Positions 1-9,991 of a stretch of 64,000 nucleotides of DNA are shown piece by piece. Origin of the DNA: Vibrio mytili (GTDB lineage: Bacteria > Pseudomonadota > Gammaproteobacteria > Enterobacterales > Vibrionaceae); contig NZ_JXOK01000041.1 in assembly GCF_000830505.1 (NCBI RefSeq), forward strand, positions 1-64,000. The letters run 5' to 3'. How positions within the stretch are numbered: position 1 is the stretch's first letter; each line of letters starts with the position of its first letter. The notes under the pieces were generated by a model that made no database searches, was not told where the DNA came from, and was given only the letters and a program-made list of their open reading frames with translations. The translations under genes were made by a program, and so were the position numbers.

Positions 1-324
1 TTTTGCTTCATCTTCAATTGTGCTGCGCTTTACGTATGTACGTTTTTTGCGCACCTCAACCTGAACATTCTTACTCTTACCACCACCCGCATTAACACTA
101 AGTGTACTACGAGTTTTACGCTGTAGCGTAAGGCGAGTCGGCTCTGATTCACCAGATTTGTCACCGTGTTCTTTTTTTAGATGAGAAAGAAGTGTTTGCT
201 TCTCGTCATCTGTCACATTGTCAGAGCTCGCCTTTTTAATGCCAGCGTCAGCAAGTTGTTCAATCAAGCGGTCGACTGGCGTACCAATCTCATCACTCAG
301 TGCTTTAACTGTTAATTGTGTCAT
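1..324 (-). CDS. infB: translation initiation factor IF-2, N-terminal part (cut by window edge)
   Basis: Only the first 108 codons are in the window, and the gene runs off the left edge. The start ATG is preceded by a near-perfect AGGAGG ribosome binding site and lies 21 bases after the nusA stop, so the two are co-transcribed. The protein opens with [20 protein letters not shown], the IF-2 N-terminal domain, followed by the charged Lys/Arg/Glu-rich linker typical of proteobacterial IF-2. The GTPase domains lie outside the window. IF-2 is the GTPase that places initiator tRNA on the 30S subunit. The initiator tRNA gene heads this same cluster. Confidence 0.95.
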   Translation of the reverse strand, partial: MTQLTVKALSDEIGTPVDRLIEQLADAGIKKASSDNVTDDEKQTLLSHLKKEHGDKSGESEPTRLTLQRKTRSTLSVNAGGGKSKNVQVEVRKKRTYVKRSTIEDEAK

Positions 325-345
325 GCCGCTTCCTCCTTGCTGAAA

Positions 346-1833
346 TTATGCTTCTTCGCCGAACCAACAGATGTTACGTGCGGCCATAATTAGCTCACCT
401 GCACGTTCTTCCGTCAGGCCTTCGATACCTTCTAAATCATCAATACCTTGGTCGGCAAGATCTTCAAGTGTTGCTACACCTTTCGCTGCCAATTTGTATG
501 CCATTTCACGCTCCAAGCCTGCAAGACCAAGTAAGTCTTCTGCTGGCTCAAGGCCTTCGAATGACTCTTCTTGAGCAAGCGCAATCGTTGTTAGCGCGTC
601 TTTTGCACGGCCACGCAACTCTTCGATCAACTCTTCATTAAGACCATCGACTTCAAGCAACTCATTCACTGGCACGTATGCCACTTCTTCTAGCGTTGAG
701 AAACCTTCTTCGACAAGCAACTGAGCAAAGTCTTCTTCGATATCGAGGTACTTCATGAAGTTTTCAATAGACGCTTGTGATTCTTCAGCGTGCTTCTTCT
801 GAAGATCCGCGACCGTCATAACGTTCAGTTCCCAACCTGTTAATTGAGATGCTAGACGAACGTTTTGACCATTACGACCGATAGCTTGCGCCAAGTTATC
901 TGCTTCTACCGCAATATCCATTGAGTGTGCATCTTCATCTACGATGATAGACGCAACATCAGCAGGTGCCATTGCGTTAATAACGAACTGAGCTGGGTTG
1001 TCATCCCACAGAACGATATCGATACGCTCACCACCAAGCTCACCAGACACTGCTTGTACACGTGCACCACGCATACCAACACACGCACCCACAGGGTCGA
1101 TACGCTTGTCATTGGTTTTTACTGCGATCTTAGCGCGAGAACCTGGATCACGTGCTGCACCTTTCAGTTCAATGATATCTTCTGCGATTTCAGGAACTTC
1201 AACGCGGAACAGTTCAGCTAGCATTTCTGGCTTAGAGCGCGTGATAAACAGTTGGAAACCACGAGCTTCTGGAGCCACTTTGTACAGTAGACCACGAACA
1301 CGGTCACCTGGACGGAAGTTTTCGCGTGGCAGTTGATCATCACGAAGAATAACTGCTTCAGCATTATTACCAAGATCAAGCACGACAGTGTCGCGGTTTA
1401 CTTTTTTAACAACACCAGTGATCAAGTCACCTTCGTTATCAATAAATTGCTCAACGATTTGTGCACGTTCAGCTTCACGAACTTTCTGTACGATAACTTG
1501 TTTTGCCGTTTGAGTCGTAATACGGTCAAACGTCACTGATTCAATTTCATCTTCGATGTAGTCGCCAAGCTCAATAGACTCATCATCGTATTGTGCCGCT
1601 TCTAATGAGATTTCTTTAGTTGGATATTCGACATTATCAACAACCAACCAACGACGGTAAGTAGTGAACTCGCCTGTTTTTCGGTCAATAGCAACACGAA
1701 CTTCAATTTCGATATCGTATTTTTTCTTTGTAGAAGTTGCCAGAGCAATCTCAAGAGCCTCAAAGATGCGCTCACGAGGTACCGCTTTTTCGTTCGATAC
1801 CGCTTCTGCTACCGCTAAAATTTCTTTACTCAT
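346..1833 (-). CDS. nusA: transcription termination/antitermination factor NusA
   Basis: The protein has 495 residues, the same length as E. coli NusA. In order it has an N-terminal RNA polymerase-binding domain (about 1-130), an S1 domain (about 135-200), two KH RNA-binding domains (about 230-350, including the [14 protein letters not shown] loop) and two acidic C-terminal repeats (about 365-495) with helix-hairpin-helix-like sequences. NusA binds the elongating polymerase and promotes pausing, termination or antitermination. It sits between rimP and infB, the standard gammaproteobacterial order. NusA autoregulates this operon in E. coli, which fits the leader terminators upstream of rimP here. 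Confidence 0.98.
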   Translation of the reverse strand: MSKEILAVAEAVSNEKAVPRERIFEALEIALATSTKKKYDIEIEVRVAIDRKTGEFTTYRRWLVVDNVEYPTKEISLEAAQYDDESIELGDYIEDEIESVTFDRITTQTAKQVIVQKVREAERAQIVEQFIDNEGDLITGVVKKVNRDTVVLDLGNNAEAVILRDDQLPRENFRPGDRVRGLLYKVAPEARGFQLFITRSKPEMLAELFRVEVPEIAEDIIELKGAARDPGSRAKIAVKTNDKRIDPVGACVGMRGARVQAVSGELGGERIDIVLWDDNPAQFVINAMAPADVASIIVDEDAHSMDIAVEADNLAQAIGRNGQNVRLASQLTGWELNVMTVADLQKKHAEESQASIENFMKYLDIEEDFAQLLVEEGFSTLEEVAYVPVNELLEVDGLNEELIEELRGRAKDALTTIALAQEESFEGLEPAEDLLGLAGLEREMAYKLAAKGVATLEDLADQGIDDLEGIEGLTEERAGELIMAARNICWFGEEA

Positions 1834-1869
1834 TGTATTTAGCCTCTAAGCTTAAACTTTTTTAGGGAA

Positions 1870-2325
1870 CTAAAATTTAGGGATCAGGTTAGCTTTTGAA
1901 ATGTTACTTAAAGCAAACTCTTCTTGCTGACCGTCGACAGTAATAGTCACGGTTTCGCCATCAACGCTGTGGATAATACCTTTCCACTTGCGACGATTTG
2001 CTACCGCCATTTTCAAAACGATGCTGACCTCGTGACCTATAAATTGCTCATAATGTGCTGCTTTGAACAGTGGTCTTTCTAGACCTGGAGAAGACACTTC
2101 TAGACTGTAAGCAACAGAAATTGGATCTTCGACGTCTAGCACTGCACTCACCTGATGACTTACCTCTGCACAATCATCGACATTAATGCCATTCTCATGA
2201 TCGATAAAAATACGTAATGTCGAGTGCGCGCCAGCACGAATAAACTCTAATCCAACTAACTCATAACCTGATGCCTCTACTGGCGCTTCAAGCATTTCAG
2301 TAAGTTGTCTTTCTAAACCAGTCAT
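1870..2325 (-). CDS. rimP: ribosome maturation factor RimP
   Basis: The protein has 151 residues starting [20 protein letters not shown]. It is the 30S assembly factor (formerly YhbC), with an alpha/beta N-terminal domain and an SH3-like C-terminal domain. The ATG at 2325 follows a GGAG ribosome binding site. An in-frame start 25 codons upstream would translate through a leader terminator hairpin and is unlikely. It is the first protein gene of the rimP-nusA-infB operon, 36 bases before nusA. Confidence 0.95.
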   Translation of the reverse strand: MTGLERQLTEMLEAPVEASGYELVGLEFIRAGAHSTLRIFIDHENGINVDDCAEVSHQVSAVLDVEDPISVAYSLEVSSPGLERPLFKAAHYEQFIGHEVSIVLKMAVANRRKWKGIIHSVDGETVTITVDGQQEEFALSNISKANLIPKF

Positions 2326-2342
2326 TTTAACCACTCCAGAAA

Positions 2343-2363
2343 CAAAAAAAGGGCTCAGAGCCC
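2343..2363 (-). terminator. terminator-like hairpin in the rimP leader (candidate attenuator)
   Basis: On the minus strand GGGCTCTGAGCCC is followed directly by seven T residues. The rimP ribosome binding site comes next, about 18 bases before the ATG. The stem is short (4-6 bp). Its position inside the rimP leader, after a second terminator, suggests control of read-through into rimP-nusA-infB. Confidence 0.6.
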
Positions 2364-2415
2364 AATCAAAAAACCAAGCAGTGATCTGAGTCATATTCAA
2401 AAAACTCAGATAACA

Positions 2416-2440
2416 AAAAACCCCGATAGTCGGGGTTTTG
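2416..2440 (-). terminator. intrinsic terminator after the tRNA pair
   Basis: The hairpin pairs CCCCGA with TCGGGG around a 3-base loop, flanked by A and T runs, so it reads as a terminator on both strands. It lies between the initiator tRNA gene and rimP, where it would end or limit tRNA transcription. Confidence 0.8.
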
Positions 2441-2577
2441 TGCTGCTGGACCCTGATACGTTAAGAATAGACAAAAAATCAGTTCTTAACTCGTAGCGTG
2501 GTTAGCACTACGCAAACTTGCCCAATCTTCGATTTCTATTAGCAAACTTCTTAAAAGTTTTACCCTAAGAAAGAGAT

Positions 2578-2654
<77 letters not shown>

Positions 2655-2709
2655 TCCGACTTGCTGAGCATTATACTCGCAAACAAGTGATTTACAAGTT
2701 TGTAAAACA

Positions 2710-2793
2710 TGGTGCCGAGAGAGGGACTCGAACCCTCACACCAAAGGCACTAGCACCTCATGCTAGCGTGTCTACCAATTTCACCATCTCGGC
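2710..2793 (-). tRNA. tRNA-Leu (GAG)
   Basis: This is an 84-nt class II tRNA with encoded CCA, a short variable arm and anticodon loop ATGAGGT, giving anticodon GAG. It lies just after secG and before the initiator tRNA, the same relative place as E. coli leuU. Confidence 0.95.
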
Positions 2794-2808
2794 AGCAAAA
2801 CCTACAGC

Positions 2809-3147
2809 TTATTGTGGAATTTCATCACCCGCAGGGGCTGGAACTTCACTCGCTGCATCTTTAACTTGCTCTACCACTGGTTGACCTAATGTTGGGTCGA
2901 CCCATTGAGATTCAGTCTTGTGCGTAGACATACGACCAAGTAACAAGCTAATGATAAAGAATACGGTTGCTAAAATAGCAGTTGTTCGGGTTAAGAAATT
3001 ACCTGAGCCGCTAGCACCAAACACTGTGTTTGAAGCACCAGCACCGAACGAGGCTCCCATATCTGCGCCTTTACCTTGTTGAATCAACACAAGGCCAATT
3101 ACACCAAGCGCTGCCAACAGGTAAATCACAAGTAGAACTGAAAACAT
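2809..3147 (-). CDS. secG: preprotein translocase subunit SecG
   Basis: The protein has 112 residues. It has two membrane segments (about 2-22 and 53-73) around the conserved cytoplasmic stretch LIQQGKGADMGASFGAG, plus an acidic/proline-rich tail. SecG is the small accessory subunit of the SecYEG channel in the inner membrane. The ATG at 3147 follows a GGTGG ribosome binding site. A longer in-frame start 18 codons upstream lacks family support. It lies downstream of glmM and upstream of tRNA-Leu, as in E. coli. Confidence 0.95.
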   Translation of the reverse strand: MFSVLLVIYLLAALGVIGLVLIQQGKGADMGASFGAGASNTVFGASGSGNFLTRTTAILATVFFIISLLLGRMSTHKTESQWVDPTLGQPVVEQVKDAASEVPAPAGDEIPQ

Positions 3148-3315
3148 TTTTCCACCTATGTTCCTAATTGTTGAGCCAGCGCCGCTCAAAAAATAATACA
3201 TGTTATTAAATGAACAAGGCTAGCGACCTCCTAACGGGAGGCGGTGCAATACTAGCGAAAGCCAGTAACGCTGACAAGGGAAAATTAGTAAAAAATCAGT
3301 ACGAACGTACCAAAC

Positions 3316-3348
3316 GCTCAAAAAAAGGGCAAAAGCTGCCCTTTTCTT
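3316..3348 (-). terminator. glmM terminator
   Basis: On the minus strand AAGGGCAGC pairs with the GCCCTT arm across a TTTT loop, followed by a run of T. It lies 25 bases after the glmM stop. Confidence 0.8.
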
Positions 3349-3372
3349 TCACTCGGTAAATAAAGCTCTGGA

Positions 3373-4713
3373 TTAGCAGCTTAATTTAACCGCTTCGGCA
3401 ATCTTAAGCGCTGAACTTTGAACCAGTTCAGCTTCTTCGCCTTCCACCATAACGCGGATAAGCGGTTCAGTTCCAGATTTACGCAGCAATACTCGGCCTT
3501 TATCACCAAGTTCGGCTTCCACCTCAGCGACAGAATCTAGTACGGCCTTTGCTTCTAGTGGATTGTTCTCTCCTGAAAAACGTACGTTTTCTAGAACTTG
3601 TGGATAAAGAGACATACCTTGAGACAAGTCGTGCAATGACATATCGCTACCAACAACAGAAGCAAGTACTTGTAATGCAGCAACAATTGCATCACCTGTT
3701 GTCACTTTATCCAGTAAAATAACGTGGCCAGAGTTTTCAGCACCAATTTTCCAGCCTTTCTCTAGCAACTGCTCCATCACATAGCGGTCACCAACAGCAG
3801 CTCGTACGAATGGAATACCTAACTGTTTTAGGCCATTTTCCATACCTAAATTCGTCATTAGGGTTCCAACAACACCACCTTTTAACTCTCCGCGGCGTAA
3901 TGCATCGCGAGCAATAATGTAAGCAATTTGATCACCGTCCACTTTGTTCCCTAAGTGATCGACCATAATAATGCGGTCACCATCACCATCAAACGCTAAA
4001 CCTAAGTGAGCTTGCTCTTCAACGACACGTTTCTGCAGGGCTCGTACATCGGTGGCCCCAACTTGGTCATTAATATTGGTGCCATTCGGCTCTACACCTA
4101 TCGCTACAACGTCAGCACCTAATTCTTTAAACACACTTGGTGCGATGTGGTAAGTTGCACCGTGTGCGCAATCAACCACGATTTTAAGTTTCGCGAGGCT
4201 CAACTCAGAAGGGAATGTGCTCTTACAAAATTCAATGTAGCGACCCGCCGCATCGTTCATTCGCGTTGCTTTACCAAGCTCAGCTGACTCAACACACTCG
4301 ATGTCTTTATCCAGCTCGGCTTCAATCGCCAACTCAATATCGTCCGGTAATTTAGTTCCCTCTGATGAGAAGAATTTAATACCGTTATCGTAGTAAGGGT
4401 TGTGAGAGGCAGAGATAACAATCCCGGCTTCTGCACGAAATGTTTGAGTTAGGTACGCAACAGCTGGTGTTGGCATTGGTCCTGTCAGCGTGGCCTTTAA
4501 CCCCGCAGCTGCCAGGCCGGCTTCCAATGCAGATTCCAACATGTAACCAGAAATACGAGTATCTTTACCGATAATCACTTTTTTTGTACCTTGTTTCGCA
4601 AGTACACGACCAGCGGCCCAACCAAGCTTAAGTACAAAATCAGGTGTGATTGGGTATTGCCCAACTTTGCCACGTACACCGTCAGTACCAAAGTAACGTC
4701 TTTTATCAGACAT
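3373..4713 (-). CDS. glmM: phosphoglucosamine mutase
   Basis: The protein has 446 residues and converts glucosamine-6-P to glucosamine-1-P in UDP-GlcNAc synthesis. It shows the start motif [11 protein letters not shown], the phosphoserine loop [12 protein letters not shown] with the active serine at residue 103, the metal loop FDGDGDR, and a C-terminal phosphate-binding [12 protein letters not shown]. It lies downstream of folP with a 65-base gap. It differs from the hexose mutase at 42.5 kb, which belongs to chitobiose breakdown. Confidence 0.97.
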   Translation of the reverse strand: MSDKRRYFGTDGVRGKVGQYPITPDFVLKLGWAAGRVLAKQGTKKVIIGKDTRISGYMLESALEAGLAAAGLKATLTGPMPTPAVAYLTQTFRAEAGIVISASHNPYYDNGIKFFSSEGTKLPDDIELAIEAELDKDIECVESAELGKATRMNDAAGRYIEFCKSTFPSELSLAKLKIVVDCAHGATYHIAPSVFKELGADVVAIGVEPNGTNINDQVGATDVRALQKRVVEEQAHLGLAFDGDGDRIIMVDHLGNKVDGDQIAYIIARDALRRGELKGGVVGTLMTNLGMENGLKQLGIPFVRAAVGDRYVMEQLLEKGWKIGAENSGHVILLDKVTTGDAIVAALQVLASVVGSDMSLHDLSQGMSLYPQVLENVRFSGENNPLEAKAVLDSVAEVEAELGDKGRVLLRKSGTEPLIRVMVEGEEAELVQSSALKIAEAVKLSC

Positions 4714-4778
4714 AAACTTACCTTTATATATAATATTTTGTTTTAACTAATTTTTTAACTGAATCAAACGACAGCTTT

Positions 4779-5609
4779 CTAAGCATTGTTTTGGGTCATC
4801 TTAACAATTTTCATTGCTTCGATGGTATCTTCAAAGTCATGAACTCGAATGATCTGCGCGCCTTTCATAGCCGCGATAGTGGCACAAACAACACTGGCGT
4901 TAGTGCACTCTGCAGGTTTTTTGTCTAACAATTTGAAGATCATTGACTTACGGGACATTCCGGCCAAAATTGGCAAGCCAAATTTATGAAATTTTTCTAA
5001 ATGAGCAAGCATATGATAATTGTGCTCGAGGGTTTTACCAAAGCCAAATCCCGGGTCAAGAATGATATTTTCACGGGCAATACCTGCTGACTCACAATCG
5101 GCGATACGCTCGATAAGAAACTGTTCGACTTCCTGCATCAAATCATCATATTGCGGATTGTGCTGCATGGTTTTAGGTTGACCTTGCATATGCATGATAC
5201 ACACAGGAAGATTGGCTTCCGCGACGGCTTCTATGGCACCGGGCTCCGTCAGAGAGCGAACATCATTAATAAGGTCTGCACCCGCTTCTATCGATTGCTT
5301 AATGACTTCCGCTTTGCTGGTATCAACAGAAATCCAAACATCGTACTTTTCCCGAATCGCCTTGACCACTGGTACAACGCGTTGCAGTTCTTCTTCTAAA
5401 GAAACGTCTGGCGCACCAGGTCGAGTGGACTCGCCACCAACATCAATAATACTGACGCCTGCACGGACCATTTTTTCAACTTGAGCAAGCGCGGACTCAA
5501 TGGAGTTATATTGCCCTCCGTCAGAAAAAGAGTCAGGAGTAACATTAAGAATCGCCATCACGTGTGGGCGTGATAAATCTAAGGTTTTGTTATTTGCAGC
5601 AATTTTCAT
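4779..5609 (-). CDS. folP: dihydropteroate synthase
   Basis: The protein has 276 residues. It condenses para-aminobenzoate with the pterin pyrophosphate and is the target of sulfonamides. Motifs include MAILNVTPDSFSDGG near the N-terminus, IIDVGGESTRPGA, ILDPGFGFGKT and AGMSRKSM. I chose the ATG at 5609. An in-frame GTG three codons upstream lies closer to the ftsH terminator hairpin. It follows ftsH on the same strand, the usual ftsH-folP-glmM order. Confidence 0.96.
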   Translation of the reverse strand: MKIAANNKTLDLSRPHVMAILNVTPDSFSDGGQYNSIESALAQVEKMVRAGVSIIDVGGESTRPGAPDVSLEEELQRVVPVVKAIREKYDVWISVDTSKAEVIKQSIEAGADLINDVRSLTEPGAIEAVAEANLPVCIMHMQGQPKTMQHNPQYDDLMQEVEQFLIERIADCESAGIARENIILDPGFGFGKTLEHNYHMLAHLEKFHKFGLPILAGMSRKSMIFKLLDKKPAECTNASVVCATIAAMKGAQIIRVHDFEDTIEAMKIVKMTQNNA

Positions 5610-5618
5610 AATAAACAC

Positions 5619-5650
5619 AAAAACCCCGAGCGAACTCGGGGTTTATTATT
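5619..5650 (-). terminator. terminator between ftsH and folP
   Basis: A perfect 10-bp stem (5621-5630 with 5635-5644, loop CGAA) is flanked by T tracts on either strand. It lies between the ftsH stop and the folP start, so folP is expressed by read-through or from its own promoter. Confidence 0.85.
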
Positions 5651-5661
5651 CTCAAACTTAT

Positions 5662-7638
5662 TTATTCAGTGTCTTTTTTTTCTGGTGCATCGCTAGGTGA
5701 AGAATCCTGTGAAGAAGGCGTATCAGCATCTTTCGCTGTATCCGCTGGCTTATCTTCTTTTTCTTCTGCCTTCGCTTGAGGCTTGTCGTTATCCTGCGGC
5801 TTATTGGCAGCATTGTCGCTCCATCCAGCAGGCTCACGAACCTCAGCTTTACGCTCCATCAGATCGTCAATTTGGCGAGCATCAATGGTCTCATACTTCA
5901 TCAGCGCATCTTTCATTGCATGCATGATGTCCATGTTCTCTTCCAGAATCTTTTTCGCGCGGTCATAGTTGCGGTCAATGATTTGACGAACTTCATCATC
6001 AATCAATTTCGCCGTGTCATCAGACATATGTTTTGTCTGAGTCACACTACGGCCTAAGAACACTTCACCTTCATCTTCAGCATAGAGCAACGGACCAAGT
6101 TTTTCAGAGAAGCCCCACTGAGTTACCATCTTACGAGCGATTTCAGTTGCGCGTTCGATGTCGTTCGACGCACCAGTTGAAACTTTTTCAGCCCCGTAGA
6201 TAAGTTCTTCCGCTAAACGACCGCCGTACAAGCTAGAGATCATAGACTCTAGATGCTGGCGAGACATGCTAACGCGGTCTTGCTCTGGGAGATACATAGT
6301 CACACCTAACGCGCGACCACGTGGAATGATCGATACCTTATAAACTGGATCATGCTCTGGCACCAAACGGCCAACAATGGCGTGACCCGCTTCGTGGTAA
6401 GCGGTTGACGCTTTAGTTTCTTCAGACATCACCATAGAGCGACGTTCTGCACCCATCATGATTTTGTCTTTTGCCAGTTCAAACTCAACCATAGATACGT
6501 TGCGTTTGTTACCACGAGCCGCGAACAATGCCGCTTCGTTAACTAGGTTGGCTAGATCTGCACCAGAGAAACCTGGTGTCCCGCGCGCAATTAGTGATGG
6601 TTCAACATCACCCGCTAACGGCACTTTACGCATGTGAACTTTAAGAATTTGTTCACGACCACGCACATCTGGTAGACCAACAACAACCTGACGGTCGAAA
6701 CGTCCAGGACGCAATAGCGCTGGGTCAAGTACGTCCGGACGGTTGGTCGCAGCGATAACGATAATACCTTCGTTACCTTCAAAACCATCCATCTCAACAA
6801 GCATTTGGTTAAGTGTTTGTTCACGCTCATCGTGACCACCACCAACGCCGGCACCACGCTGACGACCTACTGCATCGATCTCATCAATAAAGATGATACA
6901 TGGTGCCGCTTTCTTCGCTTGTTCGAACATGTCACGTACACGTGATGCACCAACACCGACAAACATCTCAACGAAATCTGAACCAGAAATGGTAAAGAAC
7001 GGTACTTTTGCTTCACCAGCGATGGCTTTAGCAAGTAGCGTTTTACCTGTACCTGGAGGACCAACCATCAAGACACCCGTTGGGATCTTACCCCCCAACT
7101 TTTGGAAGCGGCTTGGATCACGTAGGTAATCAACCAGCTCTTTAACGTCTTCTTTTGCTTCGTCACAACCAGCAACGTCTGCAAACGTGGTTTTGATTTG
7201 TTCTTCGCTCATCATACGAGCTTTGCTCTTACCGAAAGACATGGCGCCTTTACCGCCGCCGCCTTGCATTTGACGCATGAAGAAAATCCATACACCAATC
7301 AATAAGATCATTGGGAACCAAGAAATGAAAATAGTACCAAGTAAACTCTGTTCTTCAGGAGGTGTACCTTGTACTTTCACATTTTGATTAATTAGGTCAT
7401 CTAGAAGCTTTTGATCGTACACTGGCATGTAAGTGACCATTTTGGCACCGCCGCCACGACGGACAAAGCTAATCTCACCGTCTTTAAAAGTTGCTTCTTG
7501 AATCTGGCCTTGGCCAACTTCCTGTACAAACGTGGTGTAATCCACGGTTCTGCCATTACTTTCCCCAGGGCCAAAGCTCTGGAATACCGACATCAATACG
7601 ACAGCGATAACAAGCCACAGAATTAAATTTTTTGCCAT
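5662..7638 (-). CDS. ftsH: ATP-dependent zinc metalloprotease FtsH
   Basis: The protein has 658 residues. It is a hexameric membrane-anchored AAA+ protease that degrades misfolded membrane proteins and regulatory proteins. It has two N-terminal membrane segments (about 4-24 and 98-120), Walker A GPPGTGKT (193-200), Walker [12 protein letters not shown], the SRH region, and the zinc site HEAGH (415-419). The last 50 residues are an unusually long charged, low-complexity tail. The start [10 protein letters not shown] matches the E. coli start. A further 21 upstream in-frame codons are probably untranslated. It lies downstream of rlmE, as in E. coli. Confidence 0.97.
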   Translation of the reverse strand: MAKNLILWLVIAVVLMSVFQSFGPGESNGRTVDYTTFVQEVGQGQIQEATFKDGEISFVRRGGGAKMVTYMPVYDQKLLDDLINQNVKVQGTPPEEQSLLGTIFISWFPMILLIGVWIFFMRQMQGGGGKGAMSFGKSKARMMSEEQIKTTFADVAGCDEAKEDVKELVDYLRDPSRFQKLGGKIPTGVLMVGPPGTGKTLLAKAIAGEAKVPFFTISGSDFVEMFVGVGASRVRDMFEQAKKAAPCIIFIDEIDAVGRQRGAGVGGGHDEREQTLNQMLVEMDGFEGNEGIIVIAATNRPDVLDPALLRPGRFDRQVVVGLPDVRGREQILKVHMRKVPLAGDVEPSLIARGTPGFSGADLANLVNEAALFAARGNKRNVSMVEFELAKDKIMMGAERRSMVMSEETKASTAYHEAGHAIVGRLVPEHDPVYKVSIIPRGRALGVTMYLPEQDRVSMSRQHLESMISSLYGGRLAEELIYGAEKVSTGASNDIERATEIARKMVTQWGFSEKLGPLLYAEDEGEVFLGRSVTQTKHMSDDTAKLIDDEVRQIIDRNYDRAKKILEENMDIMHAMKDALMKYETIDARQIDDLMERKAEVREPAGWSDNAANKPQDNDKPQAKAEEKEDKPADTAKDADTPSSQDSSPSDAPEKKDTE

Positions 7639-7746
7639 GTCACTCAAGGTGTAAGCCTCTCGATAACTAATTGTAATTAAAGGTAGGGTACTACAGTTCA
7701 ATCACTGTAGCTATACTGTTAACTCACTCCCTAGTGGGGAAAATGG

Positions 7747-8376
7747 TTAACCTTTGTAACCAGTGGCTACAACAAAGACTTCTCGTGAGCGTGCTCGCGA
7801 TGAGTCTGGTTTTCTGATTTTGACGGTTTTAAACATGTCTCGGACTTCTTTCACATATTGATCGAAGCCTTCTCCTTGGAAAACCTTTACGACAAAGCTA
7901 CCATTAGGCGCTAGAACTTGTCGACACATATCTAATGCCAATTCAACTAAATACATAGCACGTGGTTGATCAACCGAGCTATTACCCGCGATATTAGGCG
8001 CCATATCCGACATGACTACATCGACCATAGAAGGCTGGATTCTTTCCAATAACGCTTCCAATACTGCGTCGTCACGAAAATCGCCTTGCAAGAAGCTGAC
8101 GCCTGCAATCGGATCCATCGGCAACAAATCACACGCAATGATTTGTCCAGAGTCACCTATTATTTTAGCAGCATATTGAGACCACCCACCTGGGGCTGCC
8201 CCTAAGTCAACGACTGTCATTCCCGGTTTTAACAACTTATCTTTTGTTTGGATTTCATCAATTTTGAAATAAGCTCGCGAACGGTAGCCCTTTTTACGAG
8301 CTTCATTTGCGTATTTATCATCAAAGTGTTCTTTCAACCAACGTCCAGAACTGGCCGAGTGTTTTTGTTTACTCAT
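7747..8376 (-). CDS. rlmE: 23S rRNA 2'-O-ribose U2552 methyltransferase RlmE
   Basis: The protein has 209 residues (RrmJ/FtsJ family). It methylates U2552 of 23S rRNA during late 50S assembly. It shows [12 protein letters not shown] with the first catalytic lysine, the SAM-binding motif [25 protein letters not shown], and [14 protein letters not shown]. The start is ATG at 8376 ([18 protein letters not shown]). It diverges from yhbY, with about 137 bases of shared promoter region. Confidence 0.97.
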   Translation of the reverse strand: MSKQKHSASSGRWLKEHFDDKYANEARKKGYRSRAYFKIDEIQTKDKLLKPGMTVVDLGAAPGGWSQYAAKIIGDSGQIIACDLLPMDPIAGVSFLQGDFRDDAVLEALLERIQPSMVDVVMSDMAPNIAGNSSVDQPRAMYLVELALDMCRQVLAPNGSFVVKVFQGEGFDQYVKEVRDMFKTVKIRKPDSSRARSREVFVVATGYKG

Positions 8377-8513
8377 TTTAATCCTAACAAGATACAAATA
8401 GGAGCTATTGCTACAATAGGCGCAAGCTATTACTCAATAAATTATAGTCTTCAGCATTAGATGGCGTTAAAATAGCGTTTTTCAACCCTCATTTAAAGAA
8501 AATTGGCCGCGTA

Positions 8514-8810
8514 ATGAACCTAAGCACCAAACAAAAGCAGCACCTTAAAGGCCTAGCTCACAGTTTAAAACCTGTTGTGCTAATGGGCGCAAATGGACTT
8601 ACAGAAGCCGTGCTAGCAGAAATTGAGATTGCTCTTAATCATCACGAACTGATCAAAGTAAAAGTTGCTTCGGAAGATCGTGAAACAAAACAGCTAATCA
8701 TCGACGCTATCGTACGTGAGACGGGAGCAGAAAAAGTTCAGACCATTGGTAAAGTGCTTGTCCTTTATCGTCAATCTGAAGAGCGTAAAATCGAAATTCC
8801 CCGCAAATAA
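8514..8810 (+). CDS. yhbY: ribosome assembly RNA-binding protein YhbY (CRM domain)
   Basis: The protein has 98 residues and is almost entirely one CRM domain, with the GxxG-type loop VLMGANGLTEAV and the C-terminal VLYRQS. YhbY associates with pre-50S particles. It is divergent from rlmE and convergent with greA, as in other gammaproteobacteria. Confidence 0.95.
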   Translation: MNLSTKQKQHLKGLAHSLKPVVLMGANGLTEAVLAEIEIALNHHELIKVKVASEDRETKQLIIDAIVRETGAEKVQTIGKVLVLYRQSEERKIEIPRK

Positions 8811-8853
8811 CTTGCGCTTTAACTTTGATAGATACGCTTTGTAAAACGCCATG

Positions 8854-8905
8854 ACGTCTCAAAGAGACGTGGCAAGAAAAAGGTCGCCATCGGCGACCTT
8901 TTTGC
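8854..8905. terminator. two-hairpin bidirectional terminator between yhbY and greA
   Basis: A 7-bp hairpin (8854-8870) is followed by a strong stem pairing AAAAAGGTCGCC with GGCGACCTTTTT (8877-8888 and 8892-8903). The A and T flanks allow termination of both convergent genes. Confidence 0.88.
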
Positions 8906-8923
8906 GTTTTGTAGAGTAAGAAA

Positions 8924-9397
8924 TTAAATGTATTCCACTCGATCAATTTCGAAGTCTTTCGCGCCACCAGGCGTTTGGATAGCGACTTCATCACCTTCCA
9001 TTTTACCAATCAAGCCACGAGCAATCGGTGAGCTAACAGAAATACGACCCGCTTTGATATCTGCTTCGTCATCACCGACGATTTGGTAGGTTTTTTCTTC
9101 ATCAGTATCGATATCGATTAATGTCACTGTTGAACCAAAAATCACTTTGCCAGTGTTTTCCATCGTTGTCACATCGATAACTTGTGCAACAGACAGCTTG
9201 TATTCAATATCACGGATCTGAGCTTCACAAATACCTTGTTCTTCACGTGCCGCATGATATTCAGCATTTTCTTTTAAGTCACCCAGTTCGCGAGCTTCAG
9301 CAATTGCCGCTGAAATTTGAGGACGTAGCTTAAGAAGACGATCGAGTTCTGCACGTAGCTGTTGTTCGCCACGTAAAGTCATTGGAACTTTTTCCAT
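8924..9397 (-). CDS. greA: transcription elongation factor GreA
   Basis: The protein has 157 residues. It has an N-terminal coiled coil (about 1-75) with the acidic tip [17 protein letters not shown], which is inserted in the polymerase secondary channel to stimulate cleavage of backtracked RNA. The C-terminal FKBP-like domain contains [10 protein letters not shown]. The ATG at 9397 follows a GAGG ribosome binding site. A five-codon upstream extension is possible but not family-like. Confidence 0.96.
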   Translation of the reverse strand: MEKVPMTLRGEQQLRAELDRLLKLRPQISAAIAEARELGDLKENAEYHAAREEQGICEAQIRDIEYKLSVAQVIDVTTMENTGKVIFGSTVTLIDIDTDEEKTYQIVGDDEADIKAGRISVSSPIARGLIGKMEGDEVAIQTPGGAKDFEIDRVEYI

Positions 9398-9428
9398 TAT
9401 ATAAAACCTCAAGCCCAGTGTGTTTTGG

Positions 9429-9463
9429 ACAAAAAAGCCCCACCCTGTCGAAGGACTGGGTAG
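9429..9463 (-). terminator. terminator-like hairpin in the greA leader
   Basis: On the minus strand an interrupted stem (9442-9461, ACCC.GTC paired with GAC.GGGT, loop CTTC) is followed by GGGGC and six T. It ends about 33 bases before the greA ATG, so it lies inside the greA transcript leader. E. coli greA has a leader terminator giving short GraL RNAs. This may be the equivalent. Confidence 0.6.
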
Positions 9464-9576
9464 CGCGTTTAAAGATATGTTTCACTTAGTGTAAACAAAC
9501 TCTGAAGTGAAATCACCTTAAATCGAATACAAGCCGATTCACTCTTAAAGGTAACACTCTCCTAGCTCATACCGTG

Positions 9577-9624
9577 ACTCAATCCACCTTGAACTCAATC
9601 CACCCTGAACTCAATCCGCCTTGA
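9577..9624. repeat. three tandem copies of a 16-bp repeat
   Basis: The unit ACTCAATCCACCTTGA (9577-9592) is repeated at 9593-9608 and 9609-9624 with one change in each later copy. It is non-coding, between greA and ompU. Confidence 0.85.
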
Positions 9625-9991
9625 ACTATCTGCAAAAAAACAAACAGCGAAAAAACAAACCGAAATGCGACTGAGACTCTTCAAAAAAGTAAAAAAAACT
9701 AAACCCTTTCAAATTAAAAACCAAATAAAACCCATTAATTTAATTAAAAATCAGCAAGATAAAAACAAAAAAAACAAATTGAACAGTGTTCATTATATTG
9801 CTTGATATTATTTTACTAGCTCCCTGCGGAACTTAGGCGGTACAACGTGTCCAGCAAGTTAGCGCTAAGGGTTAACGATATTTGACTTAATACGTTCTCG
9901 ATTAATCTGTATCTAAACCAATAACTTGCCGAGAGAATCACTCTCCCACTTACAACAATGATTTATGGACAGCTAACTAGGACAAACGAAG

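Larger units (their letters stand above)
9398..9991. other. greA-ompU divergent regulatory region
   Basis: This 594-base gap has no supported gene. From left to right it holds the greA leader with its terminator-like hairpin, three tandem 16-bp repeats (9577-9624), a very A/T-rich stretch (about 9630-9780), a perfect inverted repeat TGAAC-AGT-GTTCA (9780-9792) and about 200 bases of likely ompU promoter and untranslated leader. ompU genes in Vibrio are controlled by ToxR, which prefers A/T-rich DNA. No individual ToxR box is assigned here. Confidence 0.6.

Noticed and set aside
5610..5618. GTG start of folP at 5618
   Set aside because: The family start and the ATG at 5609 fit better; the GTG abuts the terminator.
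6615..7129. Open frames on both strands within ftsH
   Set aside because: They are shadows of ftsH with no family resemblance and no ribosome binding site.
9630..9780. A-rich stretch as coding sequence
   Set aside because: No frame of useful length. Composition fits a regulatory region.
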